Assembly (NCBI GenBank): GCA_033032175.1
Contig: CM065309.1
Location: forward strand, 1,736,001-1,800,000
Source of the DNA: Saturnia japonica
Lineage: Eukaryota > Arthropoda > Insecta > Lepidoptera > Saturniidae
Length of the DNA: 64,000 nt
Direction of reading: 5' to 3'
This document shows positions 10,736-22,310 of this stretch, piece by piece. Numbering within the stretch: position 1 is the first letter of the stretch; every line of letters starts with the position of its first letter. The position numbers and the translations under genes are program-made. Under the pieces are notes generated by a model, which did no database searches, had not been told where the DNA came from, and saw nothing but the letters and a program-made list of their open reading frames with translations.

Positions 10736-11044
10736 AATATGTAATATTATTGAAATGTGCTAATTAAATCCTTTCATTTGATACCTAACACGATACAATT
10801 CAAAAATATCTTTATAAAAATGCAGGACTTCATGCCCTCTAGAAGGAGTCATATTGAATTTAGTGTGAAGTTATATATCCTATAACCAGCGGACAATCAA
10901 GACGCTTAGAACGATATCTAGTTTTAAAAATTATGTTACATGGTTTAGAAGAAAATCGTGTACAGATGAACATGCATATATAACTGTTAAAATCATAACC
11001 CTCCTTTTCACTTCGCCGTAGTCGGGTAAAAATACGACACTAAT

Positions 11045-11815
11045 GTACTACCCGTGCGCGATAAGTTGAGACACGCCTGGAATGCAACCCTCCGCCCGCT
11101 GCCCCTGTAACTTCCCCTCAAGCTCCCGCGTTGTATTGTAGGCAACGCCATTTTTTTAAACATCTTAGTCTCGTATTGGCTTACGTCACGCAACGACGAC
11201 GCGCTCCGATTTTATAATCTTATTTGATACTGTTTCGTTAATAGTTATTAGAGTTACTGCTATATTTTATTGTTATTTTTTGTGTTAAGTGACGATGACT
11301 AATGTTAATATTATTATAATAAATACCTACATAAACTTAAACTGTGTTTTTATTAATTACGTCATCACTTTTAGTAAACATAATTAAATGTCGAGTTAAA
11401 GTTTAGAAACGTTCCGCCCACTAGACACTATTGATAAAGGGATGCCGCTCGGACGCAGGACGCTAGGACGCAAAATAATATTTTGTGTTATTTTCTTAAC
11501 CTCTCCCTTATTACCTGTTATTGACAAAGCCATTTTACTGTTACACTGAGACCAGCGCAGTTCCATAAGGCCTGTAAGTGCGAGCGAGAGGTCTGATAAA
11601 AAATATTTATGACTCAGATCGCACGCTTGTAATAGCTCAAGTATAACAAATATAAGGCGGCGTTGTTCCGAGTACAAGACTCGCTACATTAAAAAAAAAT
11701 AGCAGAGACGAAGTCGCGGGTGGAAACTTGTTATTATATTTTTTTGTGCACAGTACAACCATGCATCTGTGGCGTCACCGCCCCCAGGTCTCAACTTATT
11801 GCGCACGGGTAGTAC
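11045..11815. mobile_element. 771 bp element with 28 bp terminal inverted repeats (MITE-like)
   Basis: The left end 11045-11072 begins GTACTACCCGTGCGC. The right end 11788-11815 is its inverse with one difference over 28 bases. The flanking 8-mers, 11037-11044 (ACACTAAT) and 11816-11823 (TCACTTAT), agree at 6 of 8 positions, which would fit an aged 8 bp target duplication as made by hAT elements. The interior has no transposase, only an antisense-looking open frame without known motifs. Probably a non-autonomous DNA transposon. Confidence 0.7.
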
Positions 11816-11829
11816 TCACTTATGTCTCA

Positions 11830-13080
11830 ACCATAGAATTATGAACTCGGCGTGCGGACTTTATTACTCTATGGTCTCAACGTAGCAAGCATCATAGACA
11901 TTACCTATCTCTGGACATTACTATTGGACATTACTATTCAAAAATAATAAAACCTTTACAAAGGCATGTTTAGCTCCATCTATCGAAATTAAACGTAACT
12001 ATTACAAGGAATAAGAATAAATGTCATGGATGGACTACCGAAATGCTAACTCACCTTGTTGTGATTAAAATGCAACAGACGGAGCTGTACACAAAATGTA
12101 TTACACTTACAAAAATAATTATGGAGAATCATCCTACGGGGAACAAGTTGAAAAGTGTCCAGCAAATCACAATTCAAAAACCCACCAAAATGGCGCTAGC
12201 GTAGCAAGAGAAATTAAGTTTTTGGTGATTTTTTAGTTCATACTGTAGTAAAACTTGAAAAAATAAATGACATTAATGGGAAAAGTTTGTGGAGTAAAAA
12301 GTTGTCCAAATAAGCGAATATTAAAAAATAACTTTTTGGCGCTATCATTAAAATTTACTCACTTGTTACCGTGGCGCCATCCTAATTTAACGCTTTTCGA
12401 CGGACACTTTTTCACACCTAGAGATAGTTCTCCTGGTCTGTACCATAAAGGACCATTGCAATGGCAGTGATGGGACAGTAACAATCTAAGAATATAAATA
12501 AAGAAAATTCATAATTGTAGTTAATGTAAAAAAAGATCGCCAACTCCAAGCGATCACGTGAACTGGCTGCATTTTTTGTTGAACTTTCGAAATCCGAATC
12601 ATTAGTCCAAGATCCCAGAGCAATAAGACACAACTTATTTTCTAAAGCATAGAACTTTCGGTTCTTAGTAGTCTCTCGTGTACTTTTTAATACCTGTACG
12701 TTTGTGGAGTTGGCTCTGTGATACCTGCGCAGGTACCAGGTGAGAAAGGTAACTAAAAATCAGAGTTACATAAGTTAAATTTTAATGACTGATTTTTATA
12801 TATATTTTGTAGAATATTACTCTGAAGTAATATCAAAAAAGTCAGACGTTTTCCATGGGCCAGAACTTTTGTCAGACGCTTTAAAGCTCTACAAAAAAAA
12901 ATGAACTTAATTTATTTTTAAATGTCTGATTTTTATATATGTTATTAAGATAAATATTACAAAGTTATATTTAATCAGTCAGACAAATTGTAATGACCAA
13001 ACATCCCCTAAACACAAAAATTACTCAACTATGAGTATGAGCATGAGAGCTCATCATTGCTAATTATTTTCAAAGTGGAC
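11830..13080. other. Spacer without supported gene
   Basis: 12060-12480 contains paired GGCGC/ATGGCGC patches and a short frame starting MGKVCGVKSCPNK. It recalls the start of a THAP zinc finger but has no further conserved spacing. 12770-12980 is AT-rich with two similar TGATTTTTATATAT stretches. Nothing firm. Confidence 0.35.
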
Positions 13081-13094
13081 AGTGATATCCATGG

Positions 13095-13222
13095 ACTTCA
13101 GAATTGGGTCTATTTACCGGGATAAAAAGTATCAATACATAAGTATAGATCCAGCTTATAAACTATCTGCATTGCGAATTTCATTCAAATCGGTTCAGCC
13201 TCTTTTGCGTTTTTCATACAAC
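13095..13222 (+). repeat. Helitron-type repeat fragment
   Basis: TTTACCGGGATAAAAAGT, then TATAAACTATCTGCATTG and TTCATTCAAATCGGTTCAG form a word order also seen at 20758-20850. Typical of non-autonomous Helitrons in moths and butterflies; ends not resolved. Confidence 0.45.
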
Positions 13223-13224
13223 AA

Positions 13225-13450
13225 AGGTAGCAAACAAGCATGCGGCCCAACTGAAGGTAACCGACTACCCTAGCTTATGGACGCTTGTAATAATATTATA
13301 GATACCACTAACGGGTTATCGACCTTTAACCCCCTACCCTAAGAAGCTCTGGAAACCCTGCTCCCCACAGGAACAGATTACTAGGTTATTTGGCTACGAT
13401 CTTCTGTAGAGTGGAGGGGAGGTATTCCACCAGTTGAACTGCTCCAAGTA
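13225..13450 (+). repeat. Interspersed repeat family R, near full length
   Basis: Starts GGTAGCAAACAAGCATGCGG, continues with CCCTAGCTTATGGACGCTTGTAA, AACCCCCTACCCT, GAAGCTCTGGAAACCCTGC and CACAGGAACAG, and ends near GATCTTCTGTAGAGTGGAGG. Partial copies: 22190-22300 (minus, right half), 57105-57210 (minus, left half) and 62490-62590 (plus, left half). No coding sequence. Confidence 0.6.
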
Positions 13451-13839
13451 GAGAGAAAACTCTAAAGAAATTTATCTTAGCCCTCATTGCTCTCTAGCGT
13501 GATATTTACTAACAAACATACAAACATTCACATTTACAATATTAGTAGGATCTAATTTTTACAATAACATAAAGCGGAAGTTTCTAAGTTAACCTTTCAT
13601 TAGTATAATAAGAATAGCAGTAAATGATTTGCATGTAACAAAAAATATATATTACATTTTTTTAGTAATAAATCAATCTTAAGGCTATGTAATAAGAGTT
13701 ACTTTTACTTAGTGAGATTGTAGATTATCCGCACAGTTTCCGGACGTCAGAATACGACTGGTACCCGACAAGACAAGTTGCTGTTTAATTCTAAGCAGAA
13801 GTACTGAACCTTAAATTACTTTTTACTTATTTATTTATA

Positions 13840-14197
13840 CTAGCGATCGCCCTAAGGTCGAAATTCGACCAGCGACTTTTTGAGCATAGACTATTTTTTC
13901 TGTTTGACATTTGCAGTATTCATGAACCTAACAATGAGTATTATCTACATCACTTGCTGTTACTTTTCGTTGAGTGACAATGTAATTTTTTTGGGGGGTC
14001 TAAGTTCAATGGCACTGGTCCGGTTAGGATTCGCATTATTAATTTATTTAATGTAATATATTAGTAACAGATATTATAGATACATTTTAGCTTTCTGCAC
14101 TCCTTTTCCATATAAACTTTAACCGAGCCAAATCTCACAGTCTTCCGTGTACATAATACGCTTAAAAAGGGGTAAAAAGTTTTTGCTTCACGTATTA
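13840..14197 (-). repeat. Repeat family M, copy 1 (Helitron-like 3' end)
   Basis: On the minus strand it starts TATTAATACGTGAAGCAAAA and ends GGGCGATCGCTAG before a T. It lacks the 5' TC of ordinary Helitrons. Relatives: 30295-30643 (plus), 31690-32027 (minus) and 35702-36054 (plus). A GATGATGATGATG microsatellite adjoins its 5' end at about 14203. Confidence 0.65.
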
Positions 14198-14554
14198 ATA
14201 TAATGATGATGATGATGTGTGTTTGAGTTTATATAGTATTTTATTGATCTGTAGTATTTTGAACTAATATGTTTTCAGTTTAAATTGAAACCGGAATTAA
14301 TCGTACCTAGTTCGCTTCATAAGGTTTTCGGTGTACATATAATTATTCTTAACCAATGGGGAATCTGGTAAATAATACAAAATTGCACCGAACATAGACT
14401 CATCGCCGAAATTAGAACACAGTCGGTGGTCATAAAGTAGTCAGACCTAGAAGTACCTATACGTTAATTCTTTGTGTTATTAATTAGTGCATGATACAAT
14501 CACCTAAATGTAAAATGAAAATAAAGGAAACCTCGACGCCTGAAACAATGCTTT

Positions 14555-14893
14555 TTTGGAGTTTTTAGCGGGATCTTGAAGTGACATGTTGTGGTGTTTA
14601 TTTTTAATTCAATATTGTTATATTGATTGATTTAATTGAACATTTTTTTGACTTTATATTACGTAATATTGGTGGCGTTTTGCGTGATATAGTTTGGTTT
14701 TTGTGCATAAGTGAAGTGAATTATAAATATAAACTAAGAGCATGCATTCTGGGATTCCGCAAAAACTGCCTGGAAAGTTCTAACAAGGGAGCCACCATCT
14801 TGTTAGGATACTGAAGTCGTCATAAGACAGGATACTATATTCACTTGATGTTAGTCTTCATTAAAGATTACTAGTTGCCAAGTTAGGAAGAAG
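14555..14893 (-). repeat. Interspersed repeat family F, copy 2
   Basis: Reverse copy of the family at 2675-3005. It ends with ACTAGTTGCCAAGTTAGGAAG followed by GAAGAAGAA, and starts near GAGTTTTTAGCGGGATCTTGAAGTG. The 63-residue open frame over it is fortuitous. Confidence 0.6.
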
Positions 14894-15045
14894 AAGAACA
14901 ATGCTCTCATAGTGCTGCCATCCAGCGGAAACGTTTTATACAATTATCTTAATCGCACGTAGACAAAACCCGTGCCTTCTTTGATGAGACTGTTTTGGTT
15001 TACTATGAAAATAAAACGCAACTACCAAGGGCAAAAGAATCGAAT

Positions 15046-15225
15046 TTTTAACTGACTTCATAAAAAGACGGAGTTTACTCAATTCGAATGTAAATTTTTA
15101 TGGATGTTCAGCCATAACTTCTTTGTTTACGAACAAATTTACATAATTCTTTGTTTGTTTGATAGGGAATACCTCAAGGAACTTCAAAGGTACACCAGAA
15201 AACTCCTCAAAATCATTTAAGTTCG
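15046..15225 (-). repeat. Interspersed repeat family T, copy
   Basis: Contains TTTTTAACTGACTTCATAAAA, CAGCCATAACTTCTTTGTTTACGAAC and ACCTCAAGGAACTTCAAAGG in the inverted order of the copies at 46-48 kb. It is missing some central bases. Confidence 0.6.
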
Positions 15226-15350
15226 TTTTTTTTTTGTCTTGTAGAAGTATACTATCAAATATAGCGCAGTTACATCTCATGTTTGTACAAATATGTCAGA
15301 GGATCATAATAGAAAACGTTAGCGAACACCTGCCTAGGTTCAGCCGAGTT

Positions 15351-15470
15351 CAGTCAACCATCACGGGTGCTTCCCGGTTCTATCTCATACAATTGCACCA
15401 CGTCTGCGGTTACTGCACGCGTAAACTCGACTCCGGTTCCCAAGTCCCAACTGCCTTCATATTTAACAAG
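15351..15470 (+). other. Possible first (5' UTR) exon of gene A
   Basis: A moderately GC-rich island in AT-rich DNA that ends in a good splice donor, AACAAG|GTATGT at 15470/15471. It begins near an arthropod initiator-like TTCAGTC (A at about 15351), with GGTTCT about 25 bases downstream, close to but not exactly at the position of a DPE. The coding exon of gene A begins 790 bases later directly behind a splice acceptor. The exon is inferred. Confidence 0.35.
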
Positions 15471-16259
15471 GTATGTTATTTATATTACGATTTACATTGC
15501 TCAATTCAGTTATTACTTAATATTGTCGCTTAACAACGATAAACTAACTGTAGAAGACTTTAATGACTAACAGAAACAAGTAATCTATTGTGAGTTTCTA
15601 GAATTTTTAAGTGAATAATATAACAGTTTATGAAAATTTATAATATTAAAATATATATTCTTGGTTTTTATTATTTATAAATAAAATAACATCAAAATAC
15701 AAACTAATTCAATTCCAGGTACTCCTTAAAATATTAAAATGATTACATTATACGTTCGGTTATTTGTATATCATACTGTGTTATATTATGTATGAAAAGG
15801 CTCTTAGTTTCTAGATATCTTCGTTATGCCCATTCATTTGCTGCAAATTCTCATTTTAATTCAAGGATATAAATAATTATTTTAAACAGTAATAAATGTT
15901 TGTAAAAACAGTTGGTAACTATAACGTATTTAAAATATGATTTGGTTCAGTTACAGCACCTAAATTAAATTTATACAATTGAAACGATTTGTAAAGAATA
16001 AACGATCTCACAATAATTTATTGCATATCCATATTTTTACTTTTTAGATTTCAATTCTGAAATATGGTTTATAAAAAATAATCTGAATGTACTATGAATT
16101 ACTAAAACGTACAAATGCTTTAATATTGATTCGCAAAATATTCTATATGTATCCATAACGGTTGAATTTAACATGTACTTTAAATGTTAAGGGAAAAAGA
16201 AGTTAATATGAAAGCCAAAGATAAATATTAAATAATAACGGGTTAATTCTTTTTACTAG

Positions 16260-17141
16260 ATGCAGTGTTTCGTCTGCGTAATGTACATGATAATACTGTG
16301 CAGTGGAAATCCGATGACACGAGAAGTAACAACAAAGCATGAGAAGCGTTCCTTATTCCACGATGTATTACAATCATTACGAATCCACACCCCACCAAAC
16401 AACGTGAACCAAGACGATAATAAACTCTCACAGAACTACGAGCGATATGGCTTCCAAAACGAGCAAACCCTGCCAAGTGACACTGATTTTTTACCTAGAA
16501 GAAACGACAGAATCGAAATGCCATCACTCAAATACCGTTATCCAAAAAGCGTTGAGAACAACACAAACGAACATGGAGTCAACGACACACCTAAAGAGGA
16601 AGTTATCGTTTATATAGACACAAACAAATCACCAAAAACAACGACACAGAGACCTAAAAAGGATAAACGCCCGCGACCAATAGATAAAAATAAAAAAGGC
16701 AATAATAACAAAGATAATGAAGGTGCGACCAACGAAACAGATGCTTTAAGTAACGTGAACATGTCAAACACAATGGGAGGTCAGAGCCAGATCGGTAATC
16801 GAGAATCACAGACTGTTATTAAACCAACCGTTATTGTGAATTTGCGTGGTACCATCACTCATCGGGACAGCGACATCAGACTTCAAAGAAAAGACAATAA
16901 AACAAGAGTTGATATTCCAAGAAATGTTTTCAATATAAACCAAGAAATTAATTTAGAACAAGGTGGTGAAAAAAGGGAAGCTGGTAATATAAAGCAAGAC
17001 GTTAAAGTATTAGTGGATGAAGGGAGAACGAAGATGAAAAAAGACCAGACGATGTCCGATGACCATACATTGGAATATGTTGATAATGATAAAGAAAATC
17101 ATAAATTTGATAGTGTTTTACAAATATTGTTTTCAATTTAA
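16260..17141 (+). CDS. Gene A: secreted-type low-complexity protein, unknown function
   Basis: A 293-residue open frame. The exon starts exactly at the ATG because a pyrimidine-rich acceptor, CTTTTTACTAG, ends at 16259; a 5' UTR exon upstream (about 15351-15470) is likely. The first 16 residues (MQCFVCVMYMIILCSG) look like a signal peptide, with cleavage probably before NPMT. The rest is hydrophilic and low in complexity: a dibasic KHEKR near residue 27, a Thr/Lys/Pro stretch (TTTQRPKKDKRPRP) near 125-140, an Asn/Lys-rich stretch, then a charged C-terminus ending QILFSI. No domain is recognised. AATAAA at 17232-17237 lies 90 bases past the stop. Its strand and exon style match genes B and C, but there is no sequence repeat in common. 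An upstream coding exon cannot be excluded. Confidence 0.65.
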   Translation: MQCFVCVMYMIILCSGNPMTREVTTKHEKRSLFHDVLQSLRIHTPPNNVNQDDNKLSQNYERYGFQNEQTLPSDTDFLPRRNDRIEMPSLKYRYPKSVENNTNEHGVNDTPKEEVIVYIDTNKSPKTTTQRPKKDKRPRPIDKNKKGNNNKDNEGATNETDALSNVNMSNTMGGQSQIGNRESQTVIKPTVIVNLRGTITHRDSDIRLQRKDNKTRVDIPRNVFNINQEINLEQGGEKREAGNIKQDVKVLVDEGRTKMKKDQTMSDDHTLEYVDNDKENHKFDSVLQILFSI

Positions 17142-17231
17142 ATTTTTTTACTTGTAATGAAAAGTAAAATTCTTGCCAACTTTTAAATCCATTAATTATA
17201 AAACTAAGGTTATGTAATTCCTATTTTAAGT

Positions 17232-17237
17232 AATAAA
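17232..17237 (+). terminator. Polyadenylation signal of gene A
   Basis: AATAAA about 90 bases downstream of the gene A stop codon, in an AT-rich 3' region. Confidence 0.5.
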
Positions 17238-17239
17238 TA

Positions 17240-18005
17240 CAATACATTTAAAATCCATTAAAATCATTTTAGAATAAGTTATGTAAAAGTGTTATTCAAG
17301 TAGTTTCTCAATAGGTTATCTACAAATAGCATTGTAATAAACTATGTCAACATTTAAATTACAGCCAAGGATAAAATTATTTTCTTACTTTCTACACTTT
17401 AACCTAAAGAACATTTAAAATTCACAAACCTTAGTACTAATTTGTTCTGTTTGTTCCATGTTACAAGTGAGAAAGTAATTTATAAAAAAAAATTCGCACC
17501 AGAAAATCTTGTTTTGTGTTTGTTGAAATTTCGTTCTAAACTTCTAAAATGCATAGATTTTCAACTCCCCGATTCTTATTTACACACCCAATATTATTTG
17601 TATTTAAAAATTTGACACATGCATCGTTGCATAATATTTCAATAAAACAGAATAAAGTTCAATGACCTTAACATTGTCACGGACAAAAACAAATAACAAT
17701 GTAGGTATACACGTCTATCCTGATATGCTTACACCTTACCATTTCTGGCTATATTTATTAATGTTAACCGTTCCAAAATTCCCACGCATTACTATATTTG
17801 CAAATATAGGTCATATATATTTTTATATGGTCATCACAGACAATTTCTATAATACAATAATTATATAACGGTGAATACACCGGGGTAATTTACCTTTTTT
17901 AGAGAGAATCACAGTTTTTTTTACAAATAGCAATAACATATTATTGATTGAGACTTAAAGCATATTTTACAATCTGTTAGAAATATATGCTGATAAACTA
18001 TTTTG
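17240..18005. other. AT-rich spacer, nothing recognised
   Basis: No repeat family recognised. The open frame 17662-17868 has no support. Confidence 0.5.
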
Positions 18006-18009
18006 TATT

Positions 18010-18290
18010 TTGAAAATATTTCCCTAATAAGGCACTTATGAACGTTAAAATACCACCACCGCTTCAAGAAACATCCCAGTCATCGAGAAAAGCCGGTAGA
18101 GAATTCGATTGGGATTATCGTTTTTATTTTACTGTGGCAATAATGTTTACAGTTATCTGAAAAATGTACTATTTTATTGAATATAAAGAGAGAGAGAGTC
18201 AACAGAAATCACTATCATTCAAGTAATGAATTAAGATCCACTGTATAGTAACTTTTTGACAGTTAAACTAATCATAATTATCGACACGGA
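18010..18290 (-). mobile_element. LINE family Q 3' end, degraded
   Basis: Reverse copy of a LINE tail. It contains GGCACTTATGAACGTTAAAAT, ACATCCCAGTCATCGAGAAAAGCCGGTAGAGAATTCGAT and ATCACTATCATTC...GATCCACT in the same order as 33945-34320, where the encoded C-terminus is still readable. A short GA microsatellite (18188-18199) is embedded. Confidence 0.6.
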
Positions 18291-18854
18291 TTCCAAGCAC
18301 TTGAGAACTACATTGTCGCTAAGATTTAGCGTATTATTATTTTCGGCTATATCATCACTTAACTTTAAATGAAATTGTAGTCAACTGTTAATAATAACAA
18401 GATAAATTGAAAGTTTAAATACAGAGAAATAAATTTTTAAAAAGGAAACAAAAATCTCAACTGCAACGAAAACCACATGAATAAAAAAAAATTCCTTTTG
18501 ATTCTCAGACGTCGTATTTAAATATTATATAGCCTATGTCACTCCCACAATTAAGACGAATCTAACGACACCTCATATGCTGAAATCCATCAAGCCGTTT
18601 AGGCTACATACCGTGCCAAGGAAATATACATACATAAACGCTCGAAAAACATTCCCTCCTTTTTTGCAGTCGGGTAAAAACCGGGTAACATGTTCATTGA
18701 AACCATTCCAGTGAGCCCCAAAACTGCTGTAACTTGGAGAGAAGTTAAATCCCTTACAGATTCTAGATGATGCTGCAGCATTCGGTCTAGGTTACCTAGT
18801 TCCAGTTCTCTCTGTATACTCTCTCTGTAAATGCCAGTAAAACTTTAAAAAAAG

Positions 18855-18980
18855 TGAACTCCATCGAGTTTCTTGCCGGTGGTTCTCTATGACTCGGATG
18901 TTTTCTGAACTGTTGAAGTATTTTAAATTACATACATGTTATGTGCCTTCTTAGGGCCTAAATGATTTTTTTTTTTAATT
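18855..18980 (+). mobile_element. LINE family Q 3' end, forward fragment
   Basis: Plus-strand GAGTTTCTTGCCGGTGGTTCTC ... GGATGTTTTCTGAAC ... TTAGGGCCTAAATG is the complement of the family Q tails elsewhere and ends in a T/A-rich tail. Confidence 0.55.
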
Positions 18981-19839
18981 TTAATTTTTAACAGCAGACT
19001 TTCCACTTATGTGACAGGTGTGATAGACACTGGCCAGAGAATTCAGTGCTCAATCGCTATTAATAACCAAACATTAGCAGTACAATCAACCTAGGCGAAT
19101 TTGAACCAGTTTGACGGGATTTTTAAGTCTCATATTACCATGTTATTTTTAAACAATATACTATGCTCCTTGATAAAAGATAAATATATTATTATAAATT
19201 ATTATTATTAAATATATTCCTCTTTAAATATATTAAAAATTTGAATAATAGTTTAAGATTAAGTTAATTTAATTTAAGTAATATATTGAAACATTGGCCA
19301 CTAAGTAAGTAATAAAAAATGTATTACCTGATATTGTAATTTAGTTTTGCCGTTAATATTAGTTTCGCCAAAGCGATACAGGAGACATTAAACAAAAACA
19401 AATCAATAAACGTGTCATTATTACCTATTGGTAAAATTTAAATATTGATAGTAGTTTTAAGAATTGTATAAAAAAAAATTGGGAAAGTAGCGTGGAAAAC
19501 TTACGCCGTGAGTGTTCCGTACTATTACAAATGTAAATAATTGTGTCAACTATTCGTCAAAATAAATAATTCAAAAATCATTTTAAAGCTTATATTCCAT
19601 TCTGTGGACAAAAAATATACAAATAATTTAAAATTATTATCTTTGTTAAATTATTGAAAAAAAATTTCATTTCGAATATCATCTGTTAATGCTAATGAAA
19701 ATATATCCAAAGATTAACATAACAGCTGTTAGGTTTTCACATAGTACATTGTATGAAATTCGCAGTAAATAAAACTTTGCCGCCTATTAGTTCCAGGAAA
19801 AATTCGATATATATATATTACTTTCAGATTTATTCTTTA

Positions 19840-20140
19840 TCTTTTGCCAAAAAACCTGCCTATACACAAAATTTCAAGACTGTCCATTTCGGAAAATTAC
19901 CCTATAGGTTTTGATAATCCGTTGTTGAGCATTTTTTTACTGTAAAGGGCCGTATCTCTTTATTAACGCCATAATTTTTTTTACCAGTATAAGGCTATAA
20001 ACCTTTGGATTTGATATTAATTACAAATATATACCTTAAGACTTAAGAACCTTGGACATGGGTAAACTGATAGCCATATGGACAAGAAAGTGATCCTATA
20101 AGGGTTCCATTTTTGTTATTATGGAGTACGGAATCCTAAA
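19840..20140 (+). repeat. Interspersed repeat fragment
   Basis: Shows AAATTTCAAGACTGTCCATTTC near 19868 and, at the right end, GATCCTATAAGGGTTCCATTTTTG and GGAGTACGGAATCCTAAAA. From memory this is a widespread non-coding repeat in moths and butterflies. Single copy here, so family membership rests on recall. Confidence 0.4.
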
Positions 20141-20490
20141 AGAGCGTAATAGATTTAAAAAGCATTTATCGAAATTCGGTCGGAAACGAATACACTAATG
20201 AATTCGATTGAACTATTTTTCCAGTGAAAAATGATTTCTATACAGAATAACTAAGAATGATATTGGTGTAGCATGGTGAGTTAATTGTGAATATTAAAGA
20301 CCTGTCCGTAAAGTATAACTAATATGTACCGATAAGATTATAATGAAAAATCTAATGGAGTCTATAATCAGCTGACAGAAATTTATTATTAATTAATGGT
20401 TTTACTAAATCTCGGAAGCAAAGTGACCCCCATGACCCCAAATAGGACACCTTAGGTCACATTGTATAATTATAGTCGGCAGTTTATAAA

Positions 20491-20565
20491 AACTCAAGCC
20501 ACGGTGAAGCTATAAAAGACGTGTGAGGCTCCAGGGCTCTAGGCTAATAGTGTTGTAGTAAAAAA
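20491..20565 (+). repeat. Mini-SINE-like element, copy 1
   Basis: A 75-base unit, AAGCCACGGTGAAGCTATAAAAG ... GGCTCCAGGGCTCTAGGCTAATAG, followed by an A-rich tail. A second copy with a clear target duplication is at 45123-45214. Confidence 0.55.
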
Positions 20566-20597
20566 TTGATAAATCTCAAAAAGTGGTTACATTTCGT

Positions 20598-21065
20598 CTA
20601 CTATAATAATATTATAAAACACAAAAGATTGTTTGTTTATTCCTTTGAACGCGCTAATCTCTGGAACTAACCATCAGATTTGAATTATTATTTTTTTGTT
20701 TAATATAGCCTACTTATTGCGGCCGCGGCTCCGCTAGCACGAACAAACAAATAGTTTTTACCGGGATAAAAAGTGTGCTGTCTTAATCCGGTTTATAAGC
20801 TATCTGTGTGCCACAATTCATTGAAATCCGTTTTTGCGTGATTGAGTAACAAACAAATTCATGCACTTTCGCATTTATAATATATTACAATATATTGAGG
20901 ATTGAATGAGGAATGTTATACAATATGACTTCACGGTATTATTTTAAGGAATGGAGCAATAACCATGAAGGTCAAGGAACCTGGAAAACTGCAGGCAAGT
21001 ACAGCAAATGAAAACACGGATATTACTACACGGATGCGTAAGCGGTGTGGTAGCGAGTTAGTTCA
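20598..21065 (+). mobile_element. Helitron-like elements, nested
   Basis: Starts with TATTATAAAACACAAAAGATTGTTTGTTT and TTTGAACGCGCTAATCTCTGGAACTA, the same head as 36075 and 55770. It is interrupted at about 20725-20890 by another repeat that begins near GCGGCCGCGGCTCCGCTAG (an inverted Helitron end) and runs to CGCATTTATAATAT. It resumes near 20935 with TTTTAAGGAATGGAGCAATAACC, comparable to 59000. Borders are approximate. Confidence 0.45.
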
Positions 21066-21252
21066 ATAATTTTATTACGAGTAAAACAGCTAGTAAAAAA
21101 TACTTTTGGTAAAACACATTAGACAACTAATAAGTATTTCTAAATAACAATTCATTTATTTATAGATGTAGGAATGTACGTTCGTCAACTCATTTAAAAA
21201 ACCTGATTGAACTATTTAAACGGACACTTAGGAAAAACATTATAAAATCCCA

Positions 21253-21515
21253 GAGGATATGGTTGTTCCGTCATCCAGACCAGACATATTTCTTTATTCT
21301 CGAGAAATCAAGCGAATAGTACTTGTAGAGCTTACTGTACCGTGGGAAATAGTATACCTAAAGACCACCCAATAAAAATTAATAAATATTACGATCTATG
21401 TAATAAGCTAACCTAAACCAGCTATGCGGTTAATTTATATGCGGTAGAAGTGGGAGCGAGAGGTATTCCAGCGAAATCTCTTTATAACTTACTAAAAGAC
21501 CGCGGTCTGTTGAGA
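21253..21515 (+). pseudogene. Retroelement-like fragment with RPDI...VELTVPWE motif
   Basis: Two readable stretches in different frames. The first (21253-21362) has PSSRPDIFLYS and RIVLVELTVPWE; the second (21431-21508) has YAVEVGARGIPAKSLYNLL. This pair of motifs occurs, as I recall, in the C-terminal restriction-endonuclease-like part of uncharacterised reverse-transcriptase-bearing proteins in invertebrates; the RPD...VEL spacing resembles a PD-(D/E)xK core. About 65 bases with a frame change separate the halves, so it is a relic. No reverse transcriptase is seen next to it. Confidence 0.5.
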
Positions 21516-22184
21516 AATGCAGTAAGTTCTATTTTAGAACGGGTATCTAAAGTAGTATTGACAGGTTGTTACCAAATCTGACTTGGTAGGGAGGGTATCG
21601 CGGACAGTCAAGGTGAGCGCTGATGGGCCCTGTATACCTACACCAGAGTCGCAAGTTCCGGGAGCTGCTCGTGTTTCCATCTCTCTGCCACACGATGGAC
21701 CCGGCATCCGCACGTTGAATCTATGGAGTGCTAAGATGTGTGTCTCTCTAACATGGTATATTTTTAATTAGGTTTAATAAATGATAGAGGTTAACCAACA
21801 GGTGAGCTTAAAGCGTGTATTGATTACAAACAGGAACTAAGCTCTTCAGCTGGACATAATGTTTAATATAAATCATGTATACATTTCCGCGTATTTCACC
21901 TTGATCTAACAAAATGTGTCTAAATGTCATGGAGTAATCTGTATTCAGTAGTGGATTAGACAGACCTGTCTCTTTACAAGGCCGATATTGATACAATCAC
22001 AGAAAAAGAGCAGATTTTACGATATTCAAAACTATATTGTTTACTTTCGAAAATCAATGGCCAAAGTATTATCGTCAACTCTTTCGGCGAAAGAATTTCT
22101 AAAAGAAATAAGATGACATACAGTAACTTTTTCGAATACTTTGACTTAGAAGAAGTGTAAGAGGATAGAGGAATTTCTTTCTAC

Positions 22185-22310
22185 TTGTTGTGGCAGCCCG
22201 ACTGGTGGTGGTGGATTGTGGAAGATCGCAGCCAAATTACCTTATGTTGTGTTCCTGTGGTGAGTAAGGTTTCCAGAGCTCCTTGGGGTAGGGGGTTCAA
22301 GGTAATAAGC
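22185..22310 (-). repeat. Interspersed repeat family R, right half
   Basis: Minus strand reads CCCCCTACCCCAAGGAGCTCTGGAAACCTTACTCACCACAGGAACACAAC, then TAATTTGGCTGCGATCTTCCAC, matching 13320-13425. Confidence 0.6.

Noticed and set aside
12267..12470. Possible THAP-domain start (KVCGVKSCPNK)
   Set aside because: Only two Cys in a short frame; the later Cys and His of a THAP finger and any downstream exon are missing.
15159..15533. 124-residue open frame before gene A
   Set aside because: It overlaps a family T repeat and runs across a good splice donor at 15471; a non-coding first exon explains the GC-rich part better.
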